This document shows positions 62,629-64,000 of a DNA stretch of 64,000 bases, piece by piece. The notes under the pieces are model-generated. The model searched no databases and was not told the DNA's origin. It saw only the letters and a program-made list of their open reading frames with translations. Each line of letters starts with the position of its first letter. The stretch's first letter is position 1. This DNA comes from Campylobacter pinnipediorum subsp. pinnipediorum (GTDB taxonomy: Bacteria; Campylobacterota; Campylobacteria; Campylobacterales; Campylobacteraceae), in the NCBI RefSeq assembly GCF_002021925.1, contig NZ_CP012546.1:310001-374000 (forward strand), read 5' to 3'. A program made the position numbers and the translations under genes.

Positions 62629-64000
62629 AGTCTATTTTTTAGCTCATCTAACGCTTGGCTTGCTTTGATTTTTGTCTTTATAAGCCCATCTCTTTGGATA
62701 AGCTCTACTTCATCATCTGCTAGTGATTTTCCAACTATGATAGCATAAGGAAAACCTAGTAGCTCATAATCATTCATCTTTACGCCAAATCGCTCGTTTC
62801 TGTCATCAAGCATTACATTTATTCCGATATTTTTTGCTTGCTCATAAAGCTTTGTTGCATAATTTACACAGTTTTCATCTTTTAGATTTGATATAACTAT
62901 CATACCATCAAAAGGAGCGCACTCTTTTTTCCAGATACATCCTTTATCATCGTGGCTTGCCTCTATCATAACTGCTATAAGTCTACTTACACCTATGCCA
63001 TAACAACCCATTATAAATGGCTTTGCTTTGCCATTTTCATCTAAGAATGTAGCATTCATAGCACTTGAGTATTTATCGCCTAGTTGGAAAATATGTCCTA
63101 CTTCTATGCCTTTGCTTATTTTTAGCTTACCACCGCATTTTGGACATCTGTCGCCTTCATTTACTTGACTTAAGTCTTTAAATCTATCTTCGTTGAAATT
63201 TGTTATATTTACACCAACAAAATGATAGTCTTTTTCATTGGCTCCGCATATCATTTGTTTGCTATCTTTTAGCTCGTTATCTATAAAAAACTCAACTTTA
63301 TTTAACCCAACTGGACCACAAAAACCGGCTATAAGACCAGCTTGCGATATCTCTTCTTCTGTTGCGTCTGTTAGCTCCAAGGCTTTTGCTGCATTTTGTG
63401 CTTTTGTCTCTTGAAGCTCATCATTGCCACGGATAAAAAATACAACTATTTTTGACTCTTTTTCAAATATGGCTTTTTTTATAACGGCTTTTATTGTGTA
63501 GTATTCATCTATCTTGAAAAACTCGGCTACATCTTTTATTGTTTTTGTATCTGGCGTGAAAAACTTAGAAGCATCTGCTTCTGGTTGTGGCTTATCTGTC
63601 GTTTTTGCAGCTCTTGTTGCTACTTCTATATTTGCCGCATAATCACAATGCTCACAATAAACTATGTCATCTTCGCCGTTTTGTGTAAGCACCATAAACT
63701 CTTTACTACCACTCCCACCTATGGCTCCACTATCTGCTTGAACTGCTCTAAAATTTAGACCAAGTTTTGTAAAGATATTGGAGTAAGTTTGTTCCATTAG
63801 GTCAAATTCTCTTTTTAAATCATCTGTGTTTGAATGAAAGCTGTAAGCATCTTTCATCACAAACTCACGACCTCTTAAAATTCCAAATCTAGGTCTTGCT
63901 TCATCTCTGAATTTTGTATTTATTTGATATATATTTAGCGGTAGTTGCTTGTAACTTGTAACTTTACCACGAACCATGCAAACAGCACTTTCTTCATTTG
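62622..64000 (-). CDS. proS: Prolyl-tRNA synthetase, 3' part of the gene
   Basis: Class II synthetase, incomplete at the right edge: the frame stays open to position 64000, with EESAVCMVRG preceding the internal methionine at 63977, so the N-terminal part lies beyond the window. The visible part holds motif 2 (FRDEARPRFGILRGREFVMK), the bacterial-type INS editing insertion, motif 3 GIGVSRLIAV and the anticodon-binding domain. Within the insertion CEHCDYAANIE and CPKCGGKL are possible zinc sites. The order proS-fxsA-hemC matches C. jejuni. Confidence 0.96.
   Translation of the reverse strand, partial: NEESAVCMVRGKVTSYKQLPLNIYQINTKFRDEARPRFGILRGREFVMKDAYSFHSNTDDLKREFDLMEQTYSNIFTKLGLNFRAVQADSGAIGGSGSKEFMVLTQNGEDDIVYCEHCDYAANIEVATRAAKTTDKPQPEADASKFFTPDTKTIKDVAEFFKIDEYYTIKAVIKKAIFEKESKIVVFFIRGNDELQETKAQNAAKALELTDATEEEISQAGLIAGFCGPVGLNKVEFFIDNELKDSKQMICGANEKDYHFVGVNITNFNEDRFKDLSQVNEGDRCPKCGGKLKISKGIEVGHIFQLGDKYSSAMNATFLDENGKAKPFIMGCYGIGVSRLIAVMIEASHDDKGCIWKKECAPFDGMIVISNLKDENCVNYATKLYEQAKNIGINVMLDDRNERFGVKMNDYELLGFPYAIIVGKSLADDEVELIQRDGLIKTKIKASQALDELKNRLC

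Overview
The window is a stretch of chromosome from a Campylobacter (Campylobacterota), probably not C. jejuni or C. coli. The DNA is very AT-rich. Gene order matches known Campylobacter neighbourhoods from several parts of the chromosome: fdx-ndk-DUF177-rpmF-plsX-fabH; an oxidoreductase-hemH with alaS-maf-pbpA; rpsL-rpsG-fusA; ccoG/rpsU with UPF0323-glutathionylspermidine synthase-hydroxyacid dehydrogenase-yajQ; napAGHBFLD; yedF-selD; cadF with a HAD hydrolase; purM/coaE-dapF; fliL-acpS; and proS-fxsA-hemC. I know these orders from the genus; I ran no database search.

Layout. 0-5 kb: uvrA and the dba-dsbI disulfide-bond pair (minus). 5-8.3 kb: ferredoxin, ndk and a lipid/ribosome operon. 8.4-16 kb: hemH, alaS, maf and a penicillin-binding protein. 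16-17.6 kb: split pabB/pabC (minus). 17.6-18.7 kb: a decayed, stop-riddled region facing the 3' end of tRNA-Arg(CCT). 18.8-24.6 kb: a GyrI-like protein, the str ribosomal operon, a TetR regulator and ccoG (minus). 24.8-30.4 kb: rpsU, a helix-turn-helix/coiled-coil protein and housekeeping enzymes. 30.5-31.4 kb: tRNA-Cys, a small lipoprotein, tRNA-Ser and a DUF411 protein. 31.6-38.2 kb: the periplasmic nitrate reductase operon, preceded by a perfect FNR-type palindrome. 38.3-43.1 kb: dps, yedF, selD (selD carries an in-frame UGA selenocysteine codon), cadF-like ompA, HAD and DUF302 genes. 43.2-47.5 kb: a nucleotide-sugar epimerase and macAB. 47.5-50.8 kb: a gene-poor decayed stretch, three tandem type IV pilin-like genes and a DsbC/DsbG-like thiol oxidoreductase. 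51.1-56.7 kb: psrABC (polysulfide/thiosulfate reductase type) joined to a response regulator and sensor kinase (minus). 56.9-57.5 kb: a cupin gene followed by a decayed tandem copy. 57.5-64 kb: dapF, coaE, purM, acpS, fliL, hemC, fxsA and the 3' part of proS.

How it fits together. The window is rich in anaerobic respiration: NapA/B with quinol oxidation by NapGH and no napC, and a membrane-bound PsrABC molybdoenzyme with its own two-component system in the same transcription unit. It also carries selenium handling (YedF and a selenocysteine-containing SelD) and periplasmic thiol chemistry (DsbI/Dba and a CPYC thioredoxin-fold protein). Points most worth a second look are the pilin triplet with a conserved cysteine pair beside a Dsb-like protein, the psr operon with its embedded two-component system, the selD recoding site, the FNR-like site before napA, a possible lipobox on NapB, and several decayed genes (beside tRNA-Arg, after macAB, after the cupin gene). 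I found no CRISPR array, intact insertion sequence or rRNA gene.
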